DNA of 64,000 nucleotides from Leuctra nigra (lineage: Eukaryota > Arthropoda > Insecta > Plecoptera > Leuctridae), in contig OW203763.1 of assembly GCA_934045905.1 (NCBI GenBank), positions 49,452,121 through 49,516,120 on the forward strand, written 5' to 3'. A program made the translations under genes and the position numbers. The notes under the pieces were generated by a model. That model searched no databases, had not been told where the DNA came from, and saw only the letters and a program-made list of their open reading frames with translations. Of this stretch, positions 11,488 to 21,271 are shown one piece after another; the stretch's first letter is position 1; each line of letters opens with the position of its first letter.

Positions 11488-13235
11488 ATATCACTTCTTT
11501 TGTTAGTTTATTCATACAGCTTGTAGCACATGTCCGAGCAGGGACTAATTTCTTTAAAAAATATACGCCTTAACCGATTTGCTCACTAAGAGAAGTTGCG
11601 TTTGGTATAAGATGAAAATGATTATCCAAGAAGAATAGCTTAAGTTTCGTTATAATCGATCCAGCCGTTTTCGCTATATGACGTCACTTCCGGTTTTGAA
11701 AAAGCGGCCGTAAATAATGTCGTCTTGAATTCATAATTATAAGTCCTACATAATTGCACAATTTGGTTGCAATCGGTACAGACGATTTCGATATATGACG
11801 TCACTTCCGGTTTAACCAATGGCGGCCGAAAATAATGTCGTCTTTTTATCCATAATTATTAGTCCTCCATATTTCCAAAATTTGGTTGCAATCGGTACAG
11901 ACGATTTCGACATATGACGTCACTTCCGGTTTTAACAATGGCGGCCGAAAATAATGTCGTCTTTAATTCATAATTATAAGTCCTACACATTTCCAAAATT
12001 TGGTTGCTATCGGTACAGCCGTTTTTGATATATGACGTTACTTCCGGTTTTAACAATGGCGGCCAAAAATAATGTCGTCTTTAACCCATAATTATAATTC
12101 CTACATATTTCCAAAATTTGGTTGCAATCGGTACAGCCGTTTTCGATATATGACGTCACTTCCGGTTTTAACAATGGCGGCCGAAAATAATGTCGTATTT
12201 CATTCATAATTATTAGTCCTCCATATTTCCAAAATTTGGTTGCAATCGGTACAGCCGTTTTCGATATATGACGTCACTTCCGGTTTTAACAATGGCGGCC
12301 GAAAAAAATGTCGTCTTCAATTCATAATTATTAGTCATACACATTTCCAAAATTTGGTTGCAATCGGTACAGCTGTTTTCAATATATGACGTCACTTCCG
12401 GTTTAAAAAATGGCGGCCGAGAACACTCCAACCTTGAATTTATAATTATTTACAAAGTAGGTTTACTAAATATCTATTTAAAAGTATAAAGTGGTGAATT
12501 TAGTGTCAATTATCGTATTTATGACGTCATTTAGCATATGTATGACGTCATTTCCGGTATAGGTAATAGGAAAACAATCTAGTTGATACTTTATGAACGA
12601 CCATCTGAATTCATAATCCCTATATTTCCGTAAAATCGGTCTTGCCGTTTGTAATATATGACGTCACTACCGGTTTCATTTAGTGGTTCCTGCCGCCATT
12701 TCCGGTACCGTTAATTTGTTTATTCATTTTTCACAATTGAGTTTCAAAAAAAATTGCAGAATGAATACGCAGGAGCTAGTTCAGTTGCAAACGGTACAGG
12801 CGTTTTAGATATATTACGTCACTTACGGTTTCAGGAATGGCGGTCGAGAACACTGCAACCTTGAATTTATAAATTGTATTGTCTATATTACAATGTAAGT
12901 TAATTATATACGTATTTTAAGTATAATTTGTTGAAATAAGTGAAATATTGCGTATTTATGACGTCACTTCCGGTTTAGAAAATAAGAAAATAATTTTTTG
13001 TTATTGATACTTCATAAAGATGACCATCTAAATCGAATGGCGCTAATTTCGTTCTAATCGGTCCAGACGTTTTTGCGATATGACGTCACTTCCGGTTTAA
13101 AAATGGCGGCACAAAAAATCACAAGAGGCAAGGTATCATCAGACGCCAAAAGTGCATATGTGGTAAAAATTTCAGGTTGATCGGTTCAGCCGTTTAGGCT
13201 GTGGCGGTGATAGCAACTTTTTCGGGAATCATCAG

Positions 13236-13272
<37 letters not shown>

Positions 13273-13568
13273 TGAAGAAGAAAGCGGTGTAATTTCACGA
13301 TTTTCACTGTCCTCTAGGTCGTAAACGGCATGACTGGTTGTTGTCGCGTGATGTATATGTTGTCAGGTGGGCCATAGCTCAAAATTAAGACATTTCACAA
13401 CAATGAGAGATTTTCCATTGTTGAGATCCAGTAGGCCGAAAATGCCATGTTGTTGCTTACAGTAAAAGTAGTTGGTCTGCTCCTCAGTTTATATAGGCAT
13501 TTACGGTATGTTGAGTGACTGTAAGTGTACGGTACGACTTGGCTGAGTGGAGCGACCGCTCCACTAGA
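11488..13568 (-). mobile_element. Composite Helitron-like repeat element L1
   Basis: Read on the - strand it begins TCTAGTGGAGCGG after an A and folds at once into an 8-bp-stem hairpin (13547-13564). It then carries a conserved leader, an (ATGATG)n-type microsatellite (about 13226-13272), GCCACAGCCTAAACGGCTGA, the 118-bp repeats, and a CTACAAGCTGTATGAATAAA tail joined to foldback B1. A 5' TC after an A, a terminal hairpin, a microsatellite and tandem repeats are typical of non-autonomous Helentron/HINE elements, but no CTRR 3' end or Rep/helicase gene is seen here. Superfamily is inference. Confidence 0.6.
11600..12430 (-). repeat. 118-bp tandem repeats with ETS-CRE motif
   Basis: Seven units; the CRE core falls at about 11680, 11797, 11916, 12034, 12152, 12270 and 12388, i.e. 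every 117-119 bp. Each carries ACCGGAAGTGACGTCA or a near variant on the - strand, which joins an ETS site (ACCGGAAGT) and a CRE (TGACGTCA). Five more degenerate units continue to about 13100. Confidence 0.9.
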
Positions 13569-14962
13569 TTAGGTGGGTAAATGTGGGTAAATCACTGTAT
13601 ATGCTCACTAATGATACATATTTGTGTTTTGTATTATCAACCATAAATTGTACCAATACACGTCACCAACAATAATTTTCACTAATTGACTCTTGCGGCA
13701 TTATCTATGTGTGTTATTTATGTTGCTTCTCAACCCAAGACATTACAATGTACAGACATTGGCTTCAACCCAGGTCGCCGCGTTCAACGTATCGACCTGC
13801 ATTTTTGCACACACCTTCATCTCAAACTTTTTTTACTAGTATAGGGTTAGTTTTTAAGAAAGATCCGTCCACAAATAAAAAAATACATATTTTCTCAATT
13901 GAGAGTCTGTTGCGGCCCCTCGATGATCCTAAATTCAAACCAAACTCGGAAGTGATCAGCAGTCTGACTGTTAGTTTTACAGTTCGCTCACGTGCAAGAA
14001 TACATTTTTTATTTTCTTTGCCTGAAGATAGTGTCGAGTTTATGCTTATAATGTGTGCATATTGCAAAGACTAAGAAACTCTATGCTGGCGGGCGCAAAT
14101 TCTGATTGATGTAGAAATAGTTGAAATTGAGTTTACAAAATATTTTATTGGTTAAATCGACAAGTATCTTAGTTCATAAAGCGTTTTAGGTAAGGTAAGC
14201 GTCAAAAGTAACCTGACTGGCTTCATTTGACACACCAATATGTACGTTGAAACCGTATTATGGTATCGTAGTGTAGGAAACCGGTAGATGAACTTTTGGA
14301 AGTGGATGTACGTATACGCTCTATGGTACGAAATGGGAAGTATACCTACAGTTTGGACAATGATTTGTTTGTAATATATTTTTACTCATTAGGTTATTGC
14401 CTATTGTGTCATTAATCACCTGCATTTTGTTGTCCTAAATTTCCAAGTGTGTTGAATTTGCCGTCTGGCGGCTCGGTTAAGAGGCAAACGGAAGCGAACG
14501 GGAATCGCACGGTTCGTCAGAGCGTTATTTTGAAATTTTGTCTTCCCTCTAAATAATTTTAAAAAATCAGATAGTAACGACCCATTACAGCATAATATAC
14601 TAAATATAATGCCGCAAACCGGAGTTCATTATGACCTCTGGTGCGACCTCAAAGTGTTTTTTTTTATTATTAGTCACATCGATACACACAGTACATTATT
14701 ACAAAAAAATACATCAAACAAAATCCTGCAAAGCCATGCAGGCTTATCTGCAGGTGTATATCATAAAAGAAAAATTAACAATACAAATAATGCGGTGTGA
14801 CAACACAAGAAAAATACAAGATCAAAAAAAACTCCCACAACAATAATACGCACCAATGCCGTAGTGAAACAACAAAATAAATCTAGACTCTATTATTATA
14901 CAATGAATTATTACCAACGAGCAATCTGTCACAGCTTTTATAGAAGATCAGCAAAAATAAAA
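13569..14962. other. Unassigned DNA plus 3' UTR of the next retroelement
   Basis: No recognised gene. A 121-codon open frame at 13709-14074 has no identifiable domain and is open in part on the opposite strand too. About 14880-14962 is AT-rich and is probably the 3' end of the minus-strand RT fragment that follows. Confidence 0.4.
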
Positions 14963-15714
14963 TTAACAATTGAAAAGAAACCAATTTTTTAACTCGCGTT
15001 TAATTTCAGCATATTTTTCTAAATTCTTTAAGTTATCAGGGATTAAATTTAAAATATTCGGAATATTAACAGCTAACTGCCTCTTACCATATTTGTTGGT
15101 ATAGTTGGGGACTGTGTAAGTTATATGAGTTTGAGCTCTAGTATTTTTTGAGTGTACAAATAAATTCCTAAATTCAGGACAATAATAATGTTTTAAAATC
15201 AATCTGTACTTGAAAAGCTGTAAAAAAGGCAACAGATTAGCAAACTTATATAATTGATCAATTGAAGCCTCGTGCAATTTAATATGGGGTGGAGCAATTG
15301 TTCTTATCATCTTATTTTGAAGGGATTCTATACGTTTAACATGGCCAGCAGTTGCATTTCCCCACGCCAAGATTCCATACAGTAATAAAGATTCAGCAAG
15401 AGCACAATACACAGATCTGATAATTTCAAATGGTAATACAAATTTAAGTTTGTATAAATGAAAAGAGCATATTCGCAATCGATTACAGAGAATGTCAATG
15501 TGTGGCTTCCAGCTGAAATGGCGGTCAAGTAACACACCTAAGTAAACATAAGTGCTCACAATGTCAATTTCATCCTCACATTGACAACATCTTGATCCGC
15601 AACTCATTAAATGTAGACAAGAAGATGTATGGAATTTAACCTGTACAGGAGAATCAATACTAGAGTTGAAAGGTGAACACAAGTGCATTATTTTTGCACT
15701 TAAATACGTTAAAT
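14963..15714 (-). pseudogene. 5'-truncated jockey-like non-LTR reverse transcriptase (C-terminal part)
   Basis: An intact reading frame encodes the downstream end of a non-LTR RT. It has the thumb-region signature YVYLGVLLDRHFSWKPHID (within about 15480-15555), then SVYCALAESLLLYGILAWGN, the 'xxxY(G/C)xxxW' block that follows RT domains in jockey/CR1-type LINEs, and an IESLQNKMIRTI block. The YADD catalytic region, the rest of RT and the endonuclease are absent. The fragment is therefore a dead-on-arrival 5'-truncated insertion of about 250 codons. The frame continues upstream to 15793 through unrelated TTTGGTGATG-repeat DNA, so the true element boundary is near 15714. There is no stop or frameshift inside, so it is relatively young. 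It cannot act in cis; a source copy would be needed. Confidence 0.8.
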
Positions 15715-15734
15715 ACGATATTTTTAGTAATGAT

Positions 15735-16045
15735 TTATAGAGCATCACCAAAGCATTACCATGGTGACGCTTTGGTTTACCTTTCTCACGCAAACCATGG
15801 TGATCGTTTGGTGATCTTTTGGTTTATAAGAAGGGATATGTGTTTTACATTTGGTAATGCTTTGGTAATGCTTTGGTTTGTTGGGTTTCTTTTGGTGTAA
15901 ATTGGTGATGTTTTGGTAATGTATATTCTTTTGCTCTAAAATTTTGGTAATGCTTGGTTTACTTTTTGCGATCGTTTGGTAATGTTAGTTATCTTATTGC
16001 GACGTTATGGTGATGCTTTGGTGATCTTTTCGTTTTACTAGTGTT
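15735..16045. repeat. TTTGGTGATG/TTTGGTAATG degenerate repeat tract
   Basis: Some 20 irregular copies of words such as CTTTGGTAATG, GTTTGGTGATC and their inverse at the left edge, spaced roughly 10-15 bp. No ORF. It borders the truncated RT fragment. The texture recalls the TGATCAC-rich array at 62.7-63.5 kb. Confidence 0.6.
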
Positions 16046-16599
16046 GCCTTTTATCAATTGCCAGGTAGTTTGTCCAGGAAAGTTTTCCAAATGGGCGATC
16101 CCCAGTGGATCGCGATCCTAAATTTCCATCTGGGCTTCTACAAATATTGTATACCTCATTTGTGTTCCCATTGCGATAATACCGGTCTGTACTCTGTGAG
16201 TGATAACAAATCAATGTGTAAGTTATTAGCTACGTCAAAATTAAAACGTTATAACTGAAGGTCTCGGATCACAATGAGAAATCTTTCATACATAGTGTAG
16301 TAGTCTTACTTCTCATTGCAAACTGTTGACAATTTTCATTGAATATTTCCTAAGGGAAACCAGATCTTCAAGGAAAAAAAAACTTTTTGTCGAGCTCCTT
16401 GTAGAATACATTTCTAATTGCTAGTAAAATATCTAGTTAATTATTAACTTTGCCAATACAATGTCTGGGTAAATCATTAAATAATTTTGAAAAAATGCCA
16501 AATAGTAAGAATTCTCACCTACACACAAATTGAACAGAATTATTGATTAGTGATTAGTGATTACTCATTCAGTTTTTAATAAATTTAAATTCTGTTGGC
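16046..16599. other. Unassigned DNA
   Basis: AT-rich, no recognised gene or RNA. The 66-codon open frame at 16058-16258 has no identifiable domain. Confidence 0.4.
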
Positions 16600-16735
16600 G
16601 GAATTTAAGAAACAATCACAATTATGATTCATACACAAATCCAAATTATTTGGCTCCGGACGTGGCTTGAACCCTCGACCATCTGTGCAGAAACCCTTAT
16701 GTGCTAACCACTGGACCACGTGGAGTAGGCAGAGG
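16600..16735 (-). repeat. tRNA-derived SINE
   Basis: On the - strand an A box (GTCCAGTGGTTAGCAC, about 16707-16722) and a B box (GGGTTCAAGCC, about 16668-16678) lie at tRNA-like spacing, followed by an AT-rich body. A tRNA-derived SINE or pseudo-tRNA; cloverleaf pairing is incomplete. Confidence 0.55.
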
Positions 16736-16743
16736 GTAGCAGG

Positions 16744-18473
16744 CCCATTGCCCCGAGCACGGAAACCTTTTTTATTCCCATTGCGCCGAAACTTTTTTCC
16801 CGAGCGCAGAAGTTCGAATTGCTACGTTGCCAAGTAACTTGATGGGATCATAGAGCGGGTTGCATTCAGGGGAATAATTCAATATAATTACGTGGACGTA
16901 TAGGTAAACCATCGCCAGTATTCAATTTTCATGTGCATCACAATTTGTACGATTGACTTCTAAATTAGGAGACTATACAGTTTGTTCAAATCTTCTGTAC
17001 AATGATTATGGTGGTGAAGATGGCAACGAAAATGATGTACTACGCTAGCACCAACACAACAAAATGAAAATCAGCTAGAACTTAGGTGGCACATTCAAGT
17101 TAGCGGATTTTATTTGGAGAGTTTAGGTTGGCAAAGTGTGAATTCAGATGAAAGGTCTAGATGGTGCTGCTTAGTTACACCCTAACGGCGTTGTAAGCGT
17201 AAATTGAACAGCCTATAGAGTACTCCACTATATAAATGATAATATAATTATGATACGAAAAAAATAAAATAAAAAAATGTACCTCGTATAAGCAGAAAGA
17301 AGACTGTGAGATGTAGTGATCTATCTTCGTCCAATCATTTTTGAAAAGGTGACAAAAATCATTTTCCACTTGAATACATGAATTTTTATTATTATATTGA
17401 TAATTAAGAAAAATACACAAAATAAGCATCATTCGCCTCAAGAATATTCAGTAATGTCCAGAATAAGACTAAACATTTTTACCTAGGAAACAAGAGTAAA
17501 TTACACTTTGATAAGCAATAATTCGGAACTACCCAGCCATTACACTATAAAGTACCTTCTCTCAGACCACATCACATTTAAATTTCGTCATGTTTTCAAT
17601 CTTTATAAAATATTTTATGGGAACAGTTTCGATTCCTATTTAAATATTTTCTTCATGACAAATAAATTATCAAACTTGATAAATGTATTGAATTTATTGA
17701 ATGTATGGAAATATTTTGTCCTATAGAAGGTTTCAATAAGTGAACTGAAACTGTAGACGTACCTAAATAATTTACATGATCTCAATTAAAAAGAGTTTAA
17801 ACGCACGGCGAAATGTCCCAATAATATTACCTACTTGTGGTGCAGATGTAAATATATCTTCATAATTGAGTTATGATAAATTGAGTTGCATTGAATTTTG
17901 AAATTACAAAATTACAGAATATATTTTTGTTTCCAACGTCACGGAAAGAACGACATTTATAAAGATGTGAACATCACAACTTTTAAAAAATTAAAATTTT
18001 CATTTATAAAATCAGATTTAAATAATATGAGACATTTTGGCAAGAAAACCGGTAGATATATGACGTAAATGTGTTACCATGGTATAGATTCTGGATATTA
18101 CAGAATATTCTTGAGGCGAATGATACAAGTCAATCGTAGGCACAAATTGTGATGCAACATGAAAATTTAAAAATGGCGATATGGTTTACCTATACGTCCA
18201 CGTAATAATTGAATTATTCCCCTGCATGCAACCCGCTATACGGCTATATGACCCACCAAGTTACTTGGCAACGTAGCAATTCGAACTTCAGCGCTCGGGG
18301 AAAAATCTTCGGTGCAATGGAATAAAAGAAAGGTTTCGGCGCTCGGGGAATCGCTTCTTGAGAAAGTCTGGCAACATGGTATTTTGAGCACGTAAAAGAT
18401 TCGCCGCTCGGGGAAAAGTTTCGGCGCAATGGGAATAAAAAAGGTTTCGGCGCTCGGGGATTCGGCGCAAGGG
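16744..18473. mobile_element. Long-TIR element, family E (copy E1)
   Basis: Left end CCCATTGCCCCGAGC and right end GCTCGGGGATTCGGCGCAAGGG are inverted. The TIRs run some 250-350 bp. Their outer part alternates CCCCGAGCGCCGAAA and CCCATTGCGCCGAAA words; their inner part includes AATTACGTGGACGTATAGGT and AATTTGTACGATTGACTTCT. A 1730-bp copy of the same family lies at 45768-47393. Centre AT-rich with no transposase. The last bases of the ends are uncertain because flanking AGCAGG and ACGTCA are shared by both copies. Confidence 0.75.
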
Positions 18474-18619
18474 ACGTCATCGCTAGGGGCGATTTAGACT
18501 TGCTAAGAATCACTTTAATTTCTAAGAACTTTACTATTGATTTCTAACTTTCAATACTTTACCCCTTGATTTAGAAAGATATTCATGCTTGAGTTAAAAA
18601 TAATGTCGCTTATTTTCAG

Positions 18620-18708
18620 TTTTGAAGGTGGCAAATCTGACAAAGAGATCCTGGATAACCTATTGAAAGTGACTCGATATGACAAGCGCTTGCGGCCTCC
18701 GGTTCGAG
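18620..18708 (+). CDS. Exon of a Cys-loop ligand-gated chloride channel subunit (GABA-receptor-like)
   Basis: Bounded by acceptor TATTTTCAG and donor GAG|GTATGT, 89 bp, with one split-codon base at each end (1+87+1). It encodes EILDNLLKVTRYDKRLRPPV, preceded by FEGGKSDK. This is the region just before the extracellular ligand-binding beta sandwich of insect GABA/glycine-type subunits, where the conserved pattern is (I)LxxLLxxYDKRLRPxxxG. These proteins form pentameric chloride channels in the neuronal plasma membrane. The VTRYDKRLRPPV wording recalls the GRD/CG8916-like invertebrate subunits, but the exact paralogue cannot be decided from 30 codons. The upstream signal-peptide exon and the downstream ligand-binding and four transmembrane exons are not seen in this window, so introns are long or the assembly is incomplete. 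No frameshift or stop. Confidence 0.75.
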
Positions 18709-19118
18709 GTATGTATCACACCGTGCTGTCCTGTAGCAGCCCTGTAGTCAGTATATAGTCACTCCATCCGACCTGGGCTCAGTCAAGAGTAACAGTCATA
18801 CAACAATCAATAAAATACTCGCTGAAATATTTGTTTCTGAAGTGTAACTAAATTGAAGTAAAATTGGAGTGACTCTCTCATATCAATCATTTCGTTTTGA
18901 AAACAATTTAAAAAAAAATGTTTATGTTTACAGTAAATATTATCATTTCCTTCGTAGTAAACTATTGTACTAGTTAAATCATAGATTTGGGTAAAATAGA
19001 GAATTCCTGCTTATTTCTTTACCTTTATGTATAGGTATTGATATTATAGTTCCAAAACTCTTGGACACCCATTTTTGTACCTAGGTCATCTATTGATACC
19101 GACCGATGTGGAAAAAAA
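18709..19118 (+). other. Intron of the channel gene (inferred)
   Basis: Follows the GTATGT donor. AT-rich, no further exon recognised. Confidence 0.5.
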
Positions 19119-19340
19119 TAATGTTGTTTCTACAAGAGCCATGGAACAGAACTGGTGTAACATAGTGTGTGAGCCAAATAATGCTGTGGAAACAGATAAT
19201 GTTGTTTCTACAAGAGCCATGGAACAGAACTGGTGTTACATAGTGTGTGAGCCAAATAATGCTGTGGAAACAGATAATGTTGTTTCTACAAGAGCCATGG
19301 AACAGAACTGGTGTAACATAGTGTGTGAGCCAAATAATGC
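19119..19340. repeat. 78-bp tandem repeat, about 3 copies
   Basis: Units start AATGTTGTTTCTACAAGAGC at 19120, 19198 and 19276 and are almost identical. 78 is a multiple of 3, so a + frame (19075-19413; three repeats of about 26 residues containing STRAMEQNWC) and a - frame (19090-19374) are both open. No homologous protein is recognised, so it is listed as a repeat rather than a gene. Confidence 0.85.
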
Positions 19341-19450
19341 AATGCATCCTGGAGGCCAATTCTTGAGTTTTCATGTTTTGAAACCATGTGTGTTTTCATT
19401 GTTTAAAACGTAAAAAAGTTGAAGGCTAAGCAATAGTTGAAATATGTTCA

Positions 19451-19535
19451 GTTGGTAGAGCATCTGACTGGATATCGGAAGGTCGTGGGCTCGAGTACCA
19501 CTCGAAGAAAATCTTTTCATATTGCAGTTGGTATT
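19451..19535 (+). repeat. tRNA-like SINE head, degenerate copy
   Basis: Shares GTTGGTAGAGCATCTGACTG and the tail AAAATCTTTTCATATT with the copy at 19739. Its B box is damaged (GGGCTCGAGTACC) and the first half of the A box is lost. Confidence 0.6.
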
Positions 19536-19738
19536 TATTAACATTCACCTAACTGAGGGAATCAGTAAAAAGCATATTTCATACATATACGCACTCATCT
19601 GCTTATGAGAAAACTAAGTCGAATGAAATTAGTCAGTTGTCAAACGTGAATGAAATTCACGGTCTTCTGACCCTATCTTCAAAATCGGTAAGTTGCTAAC
19701 GCAGCTTATATTGGAACATAGCCGCTGCAATATGAACT

Positions 19739-19810
19739 GCCTCGGTAGCTCAGTTGGTAGAGCATCTGACTGGATATCGGAAGGTCGTGGGTTCGAGTCC
19801 CACTCGAGGA
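19739..19810 (+). tRNA. tRNA-like gene or SINE head, anticodon GGA by position
   Basis: 72 nt fold as a cloverleaf. Acceptor GCCTCGG/TCGAGGA has one mismatch at the first pair and one G-U. The D stem is GCTC/GAGC and the anticodon stem TCTGA/TCGGA around loop CTGGATA. The T stem is GTGGG/CCCAC. A box TAGCTCAGTTGG and B box GGTTCGAGTCC are perfect. GGA would read serine codons, but the variable arm is only about 5 nt, unlike a true tRNA-Ser. A degenerate copy with the same tail lies 290 bp upstream. A recent tRNA-derived SINE is therefore more likely than a working tRNA. Confidence 0.45.
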
Positions 19811-19902
19811 AAATCTTTTCATATTACAGTTGGTATGTATTAAGCAATAGTTGTCAACTGTCTCAACACACATGGTTTTAAAACATGAAAACTCAAGAAT
19901 TG

Positions 19903-20805
19903 GCCCCCAGGGCCCTCGACATTCACGTACATTTTCCTTATCCTTGCTTACCCCGGGGTTAGCCTACCACTTGCTCGGGGTAGTGAATGACAAATTCGTA
20001 TTCACGAAGCAGTGGTATCTTGGTGGTAAGTCACTGCCTACATGAAATTTGTATAGTGTAATAGAACGTTAGTTTTAAGTAGGCCGTGGATTATTCCACC
20101 AATCAGATTCGAATATTATTTTCCGCGCGCTTGCATTTGTCTTTATTAAAAATAGTGACAGTTCAATTCCAAACGATTAACTACACAAATACTAAACAAA
20201 ATGTGTTAGTGCAATAAAATCTGGTGCAACAAAATATTTGTATGGTGAATTCAGTGCTAACTTAACTCTGTAACATAAAAATATGTAGTTTATTACTTAT
20301 ATCTAGTGTTTAAGAAAATGTTTTGTAGGTAATGGTCCATGGATTGACTTACTAGAACCAATAATACTATCCGATACTTTGTGGAATGATCAAATAAACA
20401 TGAACTAGCATAGTGAACGTACGTAAAAGACAAAGTAGACTCAATAAACACACAACACAGCTGATCAGATGACGACGTGAAGAAATCACTTCAAACAGTT
20501 GTCTTGACAGTCATGTCAAGATCAAAAATGGCCGCCAATAAGTTACCATGGCTTACCCCTGCCTCGAGGTAGGGGTAGATGGTAGATTCTACCCCGGGGT
20601 AAGGTACGCCACGGGTAAGGCACGCCACGCCTTACCACTCGCTATATCATGGCTTACCCCATGTACAGTCAGGGAAATTAGATGGTTCATACTCTACCTC
20701 TCTCTGACCCATATCATAAACATGTTTTTATATGGAGCAGAGAGAGATAGAGTGTAACCATCTAATTTCCTTTACTATACGTGAATGAGGGCCTGGGGGT
20801 GGGGG
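19903..20805. mobile_element. TIR element F with nested MITE
   Basis: Ends GCCCCCAGGGCCCTCGACAT (then TCACGTAC) and CGTGAATGAGGGCCTGGGGG are inverted. The inner arms share GCTTACCCC / GGGGTAAGC words and CCCCGGGG. The right arm is interrupted by the MITE at 20666-20777. No ORF; non-autonomous. Confidence 0.6.
20666..20777. mobile_element. 112-bp Tc1/mariner-type MITE inside element F
   Basis: Left CAGTCAGGGAAATTAGATGG and the right inverse (AGTAAAGGAAATTAGATGG on the - strand) pair, continuing as CTCTATCTCTCTCTG-like arms. Flanking TA at 20664-20665 and 20778-20779. Removing it restores a continuous right arm of element F (ATGTACGTGAATG). Confidence 0.75.
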
Positions 20806-21148
20806 CTCCCCCCACACAACTTCGAACATAACATAGTGCACTTTTAACATGGTACAGAAGTATAATCAATTAGTATATCTTAAAAACAGACGTAAACACT
20901 GGTTCAAAAGGTGAACTAAAAACTAGAGTACCTCTTGCCTTCTTTCTGACTTATTTGTAACAGTAACACCACTTATATTGAAAGATAGGAACTTCGATGT
21001 AACAGTATTTGTGCACTTCAGTTGCTATAATTTAGTGCCGTATTTCAAATATGGCCAATATCAACTCTTTTACAATAAATATATTCCATATTATTCTAAT
21101 ACAAATTTGTATTTGACAGATGTGAGATCGACCAGTTCAAATTGAGCA
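20806..21148. other. Unassigned DNA
   Basis: Begins with a small GGGGGCTCCCCCC hairpin. Otherwise nothing recognised. Confidence 0.4.
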
Positions 21149-21271
21149 CGCGTTTCGCGTTTTGCGTATCGCATCTTTTTTTATTGACCAATAACAAGTC
21201 CAGAAACCGATCACGGCAGACTTGTGATTGGTATAATAAGAAAAAACGCGAAAAGCAAAACGCGAAACGCG
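21149..21271. repeat. Imperfect palindrome with CGCGTTTCGCGTTTTGC arms
   Basis: Perfect 17-bp inverted arms at 21149-21165 and 21255-21271. Weaker pairing continues inward (ATTGACCAAT/ATTGGTATAAT and AACAAGTC/GACTTGT). CpG-rich in an AT-rich setting. Probably a small MITE. Confidence 0.6.

Larger units (their letters stand above)
19353..19904. repeat. Inverted-repeat pair flanking SINE copies
   Basis: 19353-19391 (GGCCAATTCTTGAGTTTTCA...) and 19866-19904 are inverted copies of about 39 bp. Between them lie two tRNA-like SINE heads. The right arm abuts element F. Confidence 0.6.

Noticed and set aside
13709..14074. 121-codon open frame as a gene
   Set aside because: No recognisable domain or splice context, and an 81-codon frame is open on the other strand.
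18244..18513. 89-codon minus-strand frame with repeated PERRNLF-type words
   Set aside because: It translates the alternating GC-rich words of the family E terminal repeat; matching frames appear in every E arm.
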